NCBI GenBank assembly: GCA_023255715.1
Contig: JAGDVQ010000171.1
Location: forward strand, 1-43,548
DNA: 43,548 nt
Direction of reading: 5' to 3'
Source: Thiomonas sp.
Lineage (GTDB): Bacteria > Pseudomonadota > Gammaproteobacteria > Burkholderiales > Burkholderiaceae_C
Below are positions 31,408 to 39,915 of this stretch, in pieces; position 1 is the stretch's first letter; every line of letters starts with the position of its first letter. Below the pieces are notes generated by a model, which saw nothing but the letters and a program-made list of their open reading frames with translations, had not been told where the DNA came from and did no database searches. The translations under genes were made by a program, and so were the position numbers.

Positions 31408-31701
31408 TCAGGACATGCGCGCCAGCAGGGTTTCCACTTCGTCGAGCATGGCGCTGAGCCTGGGCTGATGGCCATCCTCCGCCGTTTCCAGACGGCCGTC
31501 GAGTTCCTGTTCGAGATAGCACACGGTCATGCGCACGAAGGTACTGTCGAGCGCCTTGCGCACTGCCGACAGCTGCTGCGCCACCTTCAGACAGGGTTCG
31601 CCTTCTTCGATCATGCGCTGCACGCCGCGCATCTGCCCTTCGGCGCGCTTGAGTCGGTTGAGAATGTCCGTGCGCGAGGCTTCGTTGGTCAGGACTGACA
31701 T
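31408..31701 (-). CDS. CsoR/RcnR/FrmR-family (DUF156) transcriptional repressor with noncanonical Cys placement
   Basis: DILNRLKRAEGQMRGVQRMIEEGEPCLKVAQQLSAVRKALDSTFVRMTVCYLEQEL; possible upstream start at 31746. Confidence 0.85.
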   Translation of the reverse strand: MSVLTNEASRTDILNRLKRAEGQMRGVQRMIEEGEPCLKVAQQLSAVRKALDSTFVRMTVCYLEQELDGRLETAEDGHQPRLSAMLDEVETLLARMS

Positions 31702-31806
31702 GGTGATGGCTCCGGGAATCTGTAAGGGCTTGGTACTGCGCTTCATCCAATCGTCTCCATCATAGGCGTGTCATTTCCGTCCGTGTCGGCGTGGCAGTGA
31801 TCTGCC

Positions 31807-32820
31807 TCAGGCGGAATGAATCAGGGCCACGGGTTCGGGCGCCAGCAGAGTGCCGTCGCGCAGGCCGCGGGCGGTCGCCAGGGTCAGCCAGCCGATGATC
31901 ACCGAGGCCAGTGCCAGCGCGAGAATCGCAAAGGTCTGCAGAGCGCCGTTCTGCGTGACCAGGGCCAGATGCATCGACAGACCGGCAAATGCCGCCAACG
32001 GAAACGACAGCGCCCAGTGCCCGATGGTGAATGCCTCCTGCATCATCGGCTTGAAAGACAGGAAGCTCAGCACGACAAAAAACAGCGCAATGCCCCAGGC
32101 GCCTTCCAGGGCTTCGACAGGGGCGCCGATCTGCGCCAGTCCGAGGCCGCCGGCTGCAGGCGGGGCGATGGTGATGAACAGCATGGGCAACAGCTTGCGT
32201 GGCAGCATGCCATGTGCAGCAATGCGCACCATGAACAGCAACTGCACGACCGGAAAAAAGAACGCGCCCACCGCCCACTGCGCCACGGACCAGGTGGAAA
32301 ATCCGAGCGCCACCCCGGCATACGGCACAACGACATTGCCGGCAGCGGCGAGGAACAGTGCCGGGGTGACCCCCGCCCAGTTCGGCCCCTTGTCGGTGGC
32401 TGCCTGCAGGCGAAAGCGGTGGAACACCCAGACCGTCACCCCCAGTTGCGCCAGCGCGCCGATCATCCAGAACCCAGCCATCCAGGCGTGACTGACGCCT
32501 AGCACCTGCACCGCAAATCCGGCCACCACCAGCATGGCCATCGGAATCATGGCCAGCAGAGGATGACGAACCGGGTGGCGCAAATCGGCGAGTAGATCCG
32601 GGGTGTGCCTCTGGAGGCGAACCCCGGTCAAGGCCAGCAGAACGATCAGCGCAGCAATGGCTGCCCAGCCCAGGCCTTGCGCAATTCCCGCTGCGGGCTC
32701 ACCAAGCAGGGGCGTAGCCTGATGCCAGGCCAGACCCAGCCCGCCCCAGCCCATGACCAGCGCGAACCAGCCGGGGGCGAGGAACTTGAGTCGGGGCTGT
32801 GCGGTGCGCGCCATGCTCAT
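31807..32820 (-). CDS. TDT/SLAC1 (TehA/Ssu1-type) family transporter
   Basis: 337 aa, about 10 TM; FLAPGWFALVMGWGGLGLAWHQA N-terminus typical of SLAC1/TDT proteins. Confidence 0.82.
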   Translation of the reverse strand: MSMARTAQPRLKFLAPGWFALVMGWGGLGLAWHQATPLLGEPAAGIAQGLGWAAIAALIVLLALTGVRLQRHTPDLLADLRHPVRHPLLAMIPMAMLVVAGFAVQVLGVSHAWMAGFWMIGALAQLGVTVWVFHRFRLQAATDKGPNWAGVTPALFLAAAGNVVVPYAGVALGFSTWSVAQWAVGAFFFPVVQLLFMVRIAAHGMLPRKLLPMLFITIAPPAAGGLGLAQIGAPVEALEGAWGIALFFVVLSFLSFKPMMQEAFTIGHWALSFPLAAFAGLSMHLALVTQNGALQTFAILALALASVIIGWLTLATARGLRDGTLLAPEPVALIHSA

Positions 32821-32826
32821 GCGCGA

Positions 32827-33051
32827 TCAGCCGCAGCAGTTGGCTTTGGAATCGGGCACGCCCAGCTTGCGCAGGAAGAACCCCAGCGGGCACAGGTTGG
32901 TGAAACCGAATTGCAGCAGGTTCGCGCCGACGAATGCGGTGAACAGCAAGAACCACTGCGAGACATAGAGCGGGCTAGCCGGTGCGCCAAGCAGCACCGA
33001 GATCAGGATGAACGTGCCAGCGATGACACGGATGTAGCGTTCGACAGTCAT
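32827..33051 (-). CDS. DUF2892 small membrane protein
   Basis: 74 aa; MTVERYIRVIAGTFILISVLL...NLLQFGFTNLCPLGFFLRKLGVPDSKANCCG. Confidence 0.82.
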   Translation of the reverse strand: MTVERYIRVIAGTFILISVLLGAPASPLYVSQWFLLFTAFVGANLLQFGFTNLCPLGFFLRKLGVPDSKANCCG

Positions 33052-33087
33052 TTCAAAATCTCCAAGTTATGTCGATGAAGTTCAGAT

Positions 33088-36000
33088 TCACGCCGCGTGC
33101 ACAGGTTCAGCCGGTGCTGCGGGGGGCTTGGGCGGCACCTTCGGCTTCACCCGAATCTGCCAGACGTAGTAGAGCAGAGGAATCACGATCAGGGTGAGGA
33201 TGGTGGACAGCAGGGTGCCGAAGATCAGCGACACCGCCAGCCCGCCGAATACCGGATCGGACACCATGATGGCGGAGCCGAAAATGATGGCCAGCGCCGT
33301 CAACAAGATGGGCCGCAGCCGCACCGCGCCAGCCTGCGCGACCGATTCCTGCAGGCTATAGCCGCGGGCGCGGTAGTCGAGGATGAAGTCGATCAGCAGC
33401 AGCGAGTTGCGCACCACCACCCCGGCCAGCGCGATCACCCCGATCATCGACGTCGCGGTGAACGACTGGTGCGTGATCCAGTGACCGGGGAACACGCCGA
33501 TGAGCGTGAGCGGAATGGCGCCCATCACGATGACCGGCAGCAGGAAAGACTTGTAGTACGCCACCAGCAGCAGGTAGATGAACACCAGCGCCACCATGAA
33601 CGCCGCGCCCAGATCGCGGAACACGTCCAGCGTCAGCCGCATCTCGCCGCCCCACAGCAGCTGATAGCCTTTGAGATCGCTCGCCGGGGTCTCGGTGAAG
33701 CCGAGGTTGCCCGTGGTGAAGGTAGTGCCATTGGCCAGCTTCTTGCCATCAAGCATGGAGTTCAGGCTCAGCGTGGCATAGACCGGGCTGGAGTGGATCA
33801 TCTCGCCGCCCACATAGACCACCGGATGCTGGTCGCGGGTGTAGATCGGCTTGGCCAGGGTGGTGCGCTCCACCGCGGCGATTGCAGACAGCGGAATGAC
33901 CTTGCCCTGCGCGTTCTGGATCGGCACGTCGAGCAGTTGCTGCGGGCTCTGCCGGTCAGCGCGCGGCACGCGCACGATGATGTTGACCGGCTCCAACGCG
34001 TTGCTGTCGTGAATGGCGCCCACCTTCAGCCCCGACACATAGTTGTGCAGCAGCTGGATGATCTGCCCCGGGACGATGCCCGACATCGCCGCCTTTTGTC
34101 GGTCGATCTGGATGCGGTATTCGGTCGTTGTGGCGGTGACCGAATCGTCCTGGTTCATCAGACCGTAGGTCTTGTCGAAGGCACCCAGCACATCCTTGGC
34201 AGACGCGCGTAGGGTGTCATAGTTCGGCCCGTACAGCTCGGCCATGACCTGCGCGCGCACCGGCGGACCGGGCGGAGTTTCGAACAGCTTGATGAAGGTC
34301 GAGGGGAAACGCGCACGCACCGGGGCAAGCTGCTCGTAGAGCTTCTGCACGATTTCATGCGACTCGACCGAGCGCTCGTCCTTGCCCACCAGGTTCACGC
34401 GGATCTGCGCGAAGTTGTCGCCGCGCTTGAGCATGTCGCCGCGCACCAGCGAGGCAAAGTCGATCGGTGCTGCCTGGCCGACGAAGGTCTGGTAGTCGAG
34501 CACATACGGATTGGTCGCCAGCACATCGCCGACAGCGCGCGCCACCTGGTCGGTGCGCTCCAGCGTGGAGCCCGCCGGCGTGTCGACCTGGACCAGGAAG
34601 GTGTTGGTGTTGTCATTGGGCAGCATTTTCAGTTCGACGCCCAGCGGCGACAACGGCCCATTCATGCCCGAGGGTCGAATGAACTGCCAGGCCGGCATCA
34701 GCATGGCCACGATCAGCAGCAACAGCACGGCGAGGAACATGAGGTTGCGCTGGGTGCGGTTGCGCAGCAGCGGCTCGATCAGTTTCAGATAGGCCGCATG
34801 CAGCTTGTCCTGCTTGTGCGCGCCTTCCTCTTCCAGACTGCTGCTGTGCGCCAGGGCCTCGCGCATGGCCTTCTTGCTCAGCCACACCCGCGCCGCCCAG
34901 GGCACCACGGTGTAGGCCAGAATGAGCGAGGCGATCATCGCCACGGGCACGTTGATCGGGATGGGACGCATGAACGGCCCCATCATGCCGCTGACGAACG
35001 CCATGGGCACGAAGGCGAGAATCACCGCCAGCGTGGCCATGTTGGTGGGGTTGCCGATCTCGTTGGTCGCCTGCACCACGGTGCGGTTGAAGTTCTTGAT
35101 CGGCCCGCCATGCAGGTGGCGGTGGATGTTCTCGATCACCACGATGGCACCATCGACCAGCAGCCCCAGCGAGAGGATGAGCGCGAACAGCGTGATGCGG
35201 TTGATGGTCTGGCCGACGATCAGATCGACCGTGAGCACCGCAAACAGGGTCAGCGGCACGGTCAGGGTGACGATGCCTGCCTCGCGCCAGCCCAGGAAGA
35301 ACCACAGCAGCAGCGACACGCTGACGATCGCGATGCCCAGGTGCTCCACCAGGGTGTTGACCGCCTCGTTGGCCTTGTGGCCGTCGTCGCGGGTGATGGT
35401 GACATGCACGCCTTGCGGCAAGGCATAGCTCTCGATCTCGCCGAGCTTGCTCAGCACATCATGCACCACGACCACGGCGTTGGTGCCCGATTTCTTGGCG
35501 ATCGCCAGGGTGACCGCGCTCATCTCCTGCCCATGCGGCTTGCCCTTGGCAGCCAAGCCCCAGGCGAAGTGCGACAGATCGTCCACCTGCTCCGGCCCTT
35601 CGGTCACGGTGGCGACGTCGCGCAGGTAGACCGGCTTGCCATTGGGTGCGCCGATCAGGATGTCGCCCACCTGCTGCGCATTGCCCAGGAAGCTGTCGAT
35701 GCGCACCGGGGTAACCTTGTTGTTGTCCACCAGGTTGCCGATCGGCGCCGCGGCGTTGCTGCCCTGAAGAATCTTGTCGAGCTGCTCGAGCGGAATGCCG
35801 GCTGCGGCCAGCTTGCTCGGCGAAATGGCCACATTGACCGCGCGCGGCGCGCCACCCACCACTTCGGTGAACGACACCCCGGGCACGTTGCGCAGATGCG
35901 CCAGCACCTTCTCGCCCACGTCGCGCAGCTGCATGCCGTTCATCGTGGCCGACGACAGGGTGAGGGTGAGGATGGGCACGTCATCGACGTTGATCGGCTT

Positions 36001-36414
36001 GATCACCGGCTGCATCGCCCCGGGCGGAATGCGGTCGAGGTTCTGCATCAATTGGTTGTACATCTTGACCAGGCTCTTTTCCTGATCCTCGCCCACCTTG
36101 AACTGCACCGTGACCACGCCGAAGTCATTGGTCGCGTAGCCATAGGTATGGTCGACTCCGGACATCGACGCCATGATGGCCTCGAGCGGCTTGACCACCA
36201 GATTCTGGATTTCCTGCGGCCCGGCGCCCGGCTTGGCGACGATGATGTTGGCCGCCGGCACCACGATCTGCGGGTTGTATTCGCGCGGCGTGACCAGCAG
36301 CGCCAGCACCCCGGCCAGCGTCAGGCCGAGCATGATCAGCGCGGTGATTTTTGATTCGATGAACGCGCGCGCCAGCTTGCCCGCGCTGTTCATGGGAGCC
36401 GCATGTTCAGCCAC
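33088..36414 (-). CDS. Efflux RND transporter permease subunit (GTG start at 36414 or ATG at 36393)
   Basis: about 1100 aa; RND fold; TM4 LGLLVDGAIVVIENIHRHL; large periplasmic loops; preceded by MFP and OMF genes. Confidence 0.93.
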   Translation of the reverse strand: MAEHAAPMNSAGKLARAFIESKITALIMLGLTLAGVLALLVTPREYNPQIVVPAANIIVAKPGAGPQEIQNLVVKPLEAIMASMSGVDHTYGYATNDFGVVTVQFKVGEDQEKSLVKMYNQLMQNLDRIPPGAMQPVIKPINVDDVPILTLTLSSATMNGMQLRDVGEKVLAHLRNVPGVSFTEVVGGAPRAVNVAISPSKLAAAGIPLEQLDKILQGSNAAAPIGNLVDNNKVTPVRIDSFLGNAQQVGDILIGAPNGKPVYLRDVATVTEGPEQVDDLSHFAWGLAAKGKPHGQEMSAVTLAIAKKSGTNAVVVVHDVLSKLGEIESYALPQGVHVTITRDDGHKANEAVNTLVEHLGIAIVSVSLLLWFFLGWREAGIVTLTVPLTLFAVLTVDLIVGQTINRITLFALILSLGLLVDGAIVVIENIHRHLHGGPIKNFNRTVVQATNEIGNPTNMATLAVILAFVPMAFVSGMMGPFMRPIPINVPVAMIASLILAYTVVPWAARVWLSKKAMREALAHSSSLEEEGAHKQDKLHAAYLKLIEPLLRNRTQRNLMFLAVLLLLIVAMLMPAWQFIRPSGMNGPLSPLGVELKMLPNDNTNTFLVQVDTPAGSTLERTDQVARAVGDVLATNPYVLDYQTFVGQAAPIDFASLVRGDMLKRGDNFAQIRVNLVGKDERSVESHEIVQKLYEQLAPVRARFPSTFIKLFETPPGPPVRAQVMAELYGPNYDTLRASAKDVLGAFDKTYGLMNQDDSVTATTTEYRIQIDRQKAAMSGIVPGQIIQLLHNYVSGLKVGAIHDSNALEPVNIIVRVPRADRQSPQQLLDVPIQNAQGKVIPLSAIAAVERTTLAKPIYTRDQHPVVYVGGEMIHSSPVYATLSLNSMLDGKKLANGTTFTTGNLGFTETPASDLKGYQLLWGGEMRLTLDVFRDLGAAFMVALVFIYLLLVAYYKSFLLPVIVMGAIPLTLIGVFPGHWITHQSFTATSMIGVIALAGVVVRNSLLLIDFILDYRARGYSLQESVAQAGAVRLRPILLTALAIIFGSAIMVSDPVFGGLAVSLIFGTLLSTILTLIVIPLLYYVWQIRVKPKVPPKPPAAPAEPVHAA

Positions 36415-37498
36415 GGTTGCCTCCGCTGATCTTCACGCCGTTTTCCACTTCGGGCAGGTTGCTGGTGACGACCGTGTCATCCGCGTTCAGTCCGGCCTGA
36501 ATCTCGACATCCGCGCCCATCTGTGCGCCCACGCGCACCAGACGGAAATGCGCGATGCCGTCCTTGTCGACCACGAACACGCCGGTCATCCCGGCGCGAT
36601 CGACCACGGCGCTCTGCGGCACGCGCAGTTGCGGCGTGCTGCCCACAGCAAAGCCCACACGCACGAAGCTGCCGCTATCGAGACCTGCATCGGCCGGGAG
36701 ATCGATCTTCACCGTGTGGGTATGGCTCATCGGGTCGGCCACCGGCACGGCCTGGGCGATGGTGCCCTGCAACGATTTGCCGCTGGCCAGCACCTGCACC
36801 TTGTCGCCAATCTTGATCTTGTCGAACACATCGCCGGGAACCTGGGTCGTGACCTGCAGCTTGCCCTGTCCTTCGATCACCAGCACCGGACGGCCCGGCG
36901 CGGCGAGATCGCCCTGATTGGCCATTTTCTGCACCACCACCCCGTTGATCGGCGAGGTGACGGAGGAGTAGCGCATCTGCGCAGAGGCGGTGTTGTAGCC
37001 AGCCTGCGCCGCAGCCACCTGCTCCTGCGCCACCTGGTAGCGCAACTGCACCTGATCCCACTGCTGCTTCGGAATGGCCTGTTCCTTGAACAGATTGCCG
37101 AAGCGCTCGAAATCGCCCTTGGCATTGGCCAGATTGGCCTGCGCCTGCGCCAGCCCGGCGCGCGCCTGCGCCACCTGGCCCTGGATGTCGGTGGGATCGA
37201 CCTGGAACAGCAACTGCCCCGCCTTCACCGTCTGCCCTTCCTTGACCGACAGGGTGCGGATATAGCCCATCAGCCGCGAGGCCACCTGCACCTGGTTGCT
37301 CGACATCACCGTACCCGACAGCAGGGTGAGGTTCTGCTGATCGCTCGATGCGAGCTTGAGGGTTTGCGCCGCCACCACCCGGGGCGCAGCGGGAACTTGC
37401 GCGGTGTCGGTCTGGTGGCCGCAGGCCGACAACAACGCCGTGGACAGCAGGAGCGCCAGCGGTGCGCGGCGCAGCAAGGGCAGGACGGAATGGTTCAT
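36407..37498 (-). CDS. RND efflux periplasmic adaptor (membrane fusion protein), lipoprotein
   Basis: Lipobox LLSAC; VASRLMGYIRTLSVKEGQTVKAGQLLFQVD; hairpin and barrel-sandwich pattern. Confidence 0.93.
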   Translation of the reverse strand: MNHSVLPLLRRAPLALLLSTALLSACGHQTDTAQVPAAPRVVAAQTLKLASSDQQNLTLLSGTVMSSNQVQVASRLMGYIRTLSVKEGQTVKAGQLLFQVDPTDIQGQVAQARAGLAQAQANLANAKGDFERFGNLFKEQAIPKQQWDQVQLRYQVAQEQVAAAQAGYNTASAQMRYSSVTSPINGVVVQKMANQGDLAAPGRPVLVIEGQGKLQVTTQVPGDVFDKIKIGDKVQVLASGKSLQGTIAQAVPVADPMSHTHTVKIDLPADAGLDSGSFVRVGFAVGSTPQLRVPQSAVVDRAGMTGVFVVDKDGIAHFRLVRVGAQMGADVEIQAGLNADDTVVTSNLPEVENGVKISGGNRG

Positions 37499-37585
37499 GG
37501 CGGTCATGAGAGGAAGATCGGATTCGGATGCATTTCAGGGAACGCTGTGCGGCAGCCGGGCAAGCGCCCAGCCTGCCGCGCTCTT

Positions 37586-39061
37586 TCAGGGCTTGGAGGG
37601 TGTGTCGGCCGCTACCGCCTGCGCTGCCGGGGCTTGCGCCTGCGGCTGGATGGGCTGCGTGGCGTCGAGCGTCAGGTTGCCGATGGCCAACCGCAGCGCG
37701 GCGCGCTGCAGATTGACCTGCTGTCTGGCCAGAATGAGATCGGCACGCGCCTTGTCGAGCTGCGCCTGAGCGCCCTGGACTTCGACCAGCGTGCCCACGC
37801 CATCTGCGTAGCGCTTGCTGACGATGCGCGCGGCCTCTTCCGACTGCACCACAGCGAGCTCGCGGATCTTGACCTGATTGGCGGCATCGACCGCCTTGCG
37901 GTAACTGTCCTGAACCTGCATGCCGAGCTGGTTCTGCTCGCTCTGCAGCTTGGCCTGCAATTCCATGCGCTTGGCAACGGCCTGATCGACCGCGTTTTGC
38001 GTCACACCGCCATCAAAAAGGGTCCAGTTGAGCTGGGCGCCCACGGTGTAGCTGCGCGATTCGAAGCCGACATTGGGGTCGTTGGTGTCGAAACGCGCCA
38101 TCGCACCCACCTGGGGATAACGGTCGGCACGGGCCACTTCGATCTTGCCGTTGGCCGCCGCAATCTGATGCTGCAGCGCCTGGATCTGCGGATTGCGCTC
38201 CATCGCCTGACCGACCCACGCATTCGGGTCGCCCTCGGGCATGGTCACCATGACCTCCGGCCCCAGGGTGATGGGCTGGCTCAGTGGCACACCCAGCACC
38301 ACGTGCAGCGCATCCATCGCCTGCGCTTCCATATTGGCCGCCTGCTCCTGCTGCAGTTTCACATCCTCTTGCCGCACCTGTGCGGAGAGCAGATCGCTCT
38401 TGATCACCACCCCCTGCTTGAACAGGCTGTCCACCGTTTTCACCTGGCTTTGCGCGGCCTCCAGCGCCTTGGCCGCCACGCCCTTGAAGGCGCGCGCGGT
38501 GTACACACCGTCATACGCCTGCAGCGCGTGGTAGATGATCTGCTGCCTGGCGGCCTGATCGCCGGCCTGCGCCGCCAGCAGCATGGAGCGCGCCTGCTGT
38601 AAGTAACCCTGCAGCTTGCCACCGGTATAGAGCGGCAACTCGGCCTGGATGCGGGTGTTGAAGTTGTTGACCGAGCCGGGGTAGTTGAGCGAATTGGGCG
38701 CAATACTCAGGACGTTCGGATTGGTCGGGTCAAACTGCCCGGCGCCAAAATCGTTGAACGTGGCCTGCCGCTGCGACAGCTTGATGCCGAAGGCATTGAG
38801 CGCGTCATTGGTGCGGGTCACCCCGGCCGACACCGTGATCTTGGGCATTTTGGCGCCCTCGGCCTGGTTGATGCCGGCACGCGCCTGCGCCATCTGCGCC
38901 TGCACACCCATCAAGTCGGGGTTCTGCTTGAGCGCCACATCCACCGCCTGGCGGAAATCCAGGGTCTCGGCCTGCGCCAATGCCATGCCACCAAGAATGT
39001 AAAGACACGCCCCGGTCAGCAGCCCGATGCGAACACGCCGGGGCAAGGAATCCGTCATCAT
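37586..39061 (-). CDS. TolC-family outer membrane efflux protein
   Basis: Signal peptide; LDFRQAVDVALKQNPDLMGVQAQMAQARAGINQAEGAKMPKI; paired OEP repeats. Confidence 0.92.
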   Translation of the reverse strand: MMTDSLPRRVRIGLLTGACLYILGGMALAQAETLDFRQAVDVALKQNPDLMGVQAQMAQARAGINQAEGAKMPKITVSAGVTRTNDALNAFGIKLSQRQATFNDFGAGQFDPTNPNVLSIAPNSLNYPGSVNNFNTRIQAELPLYTGGKLQGYLQQARSMLLAAQAGDQAARQQIIYHALQAYDGVYTARAFKGVAAKALEAAQSQVKTVDSLFKQGVVIKSDLLSAQVRQEDVKLQQEQAANMEAQAMDALHVVLGVPLSQPITLGPEVMVTMPEGDPNAWVGQAMERNPQIQALQHQIAAANGKIEVARADRYPQVGAMARFDTNDPNVGFESRSYTVGAQLNWTLFDGGVTQNAVDQAVAKRMELQAKLQSEQNQLGMQVQDSYRKAVDAANQVKIRELAVVQSEEAARIVSKRYADGVGTLVEVQGAQAQLDKARADLILARQQVNLQRAALRLAIGNLTLDATQPIQPQAQAPAAQAVAADTPSKP

Positions 39062-39200
39062 CCAACTCCGCCAGAAAGAGGAAATCAAACCAAGGAATAC
39101 GTGAAAAATTGCTCAAAAAACCAGATTTCACGCAGATCGAACGCTGCGCCCAGCAACACCGGTGCGAGGATAGCCGTCCGGTCGGGGCAGGTCACGCGAT

Positions 39201-39238
39201 ATATACAGACCAGAGTATATCAATACTCATGGGGGTAT
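39201..39238. promoter_or_regulatory. Tandem ATAC/GTAT dyads: candidate operator upstream of the OMF-MFP-RND-DUF2892-TDT-CsoR operon
   Basis: ATATAC-N8-GTATAT (39201-39220) and ATACTCATGGGGGTAT (39223-39238), about 140-180 bp upstream of the OMF start codon. Confidence 0.5.
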
Positions 39239-39300
39239 CTGATTTCCCGCTTTTTCTCAGGCAGATTTGTCGCCACATTGCGACAGGAGGAGGAACCGCG

Positions 39301-39768
39301 TCAGGCTGCTCCCGACTGCTTGCGGTCCTTGAGCGCCTTCGCGCTGTCCTTGAGCGCCTGGTTGACGAAGGCACCGTAAAAATCAGCGGTTGGTGCGCCG
39401 GTGATGCGCTCGCCGATTTCCTTGCCGCCGGGGCCAAAGAACAGCACGGTCGGCGCCAGCTTGATGCCGTATTGCTTTGCCAGTTGAACGCCCGAGGTCG
39501 GCTTGCCATCGAAACCGATCACGGGGGCGCGGTCGGTGATCTCGATCTGCTGCACCAGATAGCCGTCTCTGGCGAGAAACTGATATTCGGTGCGTCGCAA
39601 CTTTTCGCAAAAGGGGCAACTCGGCAGGCTGAACATCACGATCAGCGGCTGGTCCTTGGCCGCCGCCAGTTGCACACTCTGCTGCAGGTTTTTCACCGGG
39701 GGCAGCGGCGTTTCCGCCCAGGCCGTGCCGATTGCGGTCATCAGCGCCACCAGGAAGAACGCCCGCAT
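39301..39768 (-). CDS. Periplasmic thioredoxin-fold protein (CPFC active site; SoxW/thioredoxin-like)
   Basis: Signal peptide MRAFFLVALMTAIGTAWA; MFSLPSCPFCEKLRR; cis-Pro region LAPTVLFFGPGGKEIGER. Confidence 0.82.
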   Translation of the reverse strand: MRAFFLVALMTAIGTAWAETPLPPVKNLQQSVQLAAAKDQPLIVMFSLPSCPFCEKLRRTEYQFLARDGYLVQQIEITDRAPVIGFDGKPTSGVQLAKQYGIKLAPTVLFFGPGGKEIGERITGAPTADFYGAFVNQALKDSAKALKDRKQSGAA

Positions 39769-39915
39769 GACATCACGGAACTGTTGCCACGAGGAGACAC
39801 AGCGGAATTGCATCTCACGACGGAAAGACATCTTCACCATAGACATACAGCAACCTCGCCTCGGGAGTCACGGGATAATGGCGCCATGTTATTCACAGCT
39901 CGATACCCAGCGGCC

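Noticed and set aside
34357-36354. 665-aa plus-strand ORF antisense to the RND permease
   Set aside because: His/Arg/Gln-rich low-complexity composition typical of spurious antisense ORFs in high-GC DNA; the opposite strand encodes a clear RND protein.
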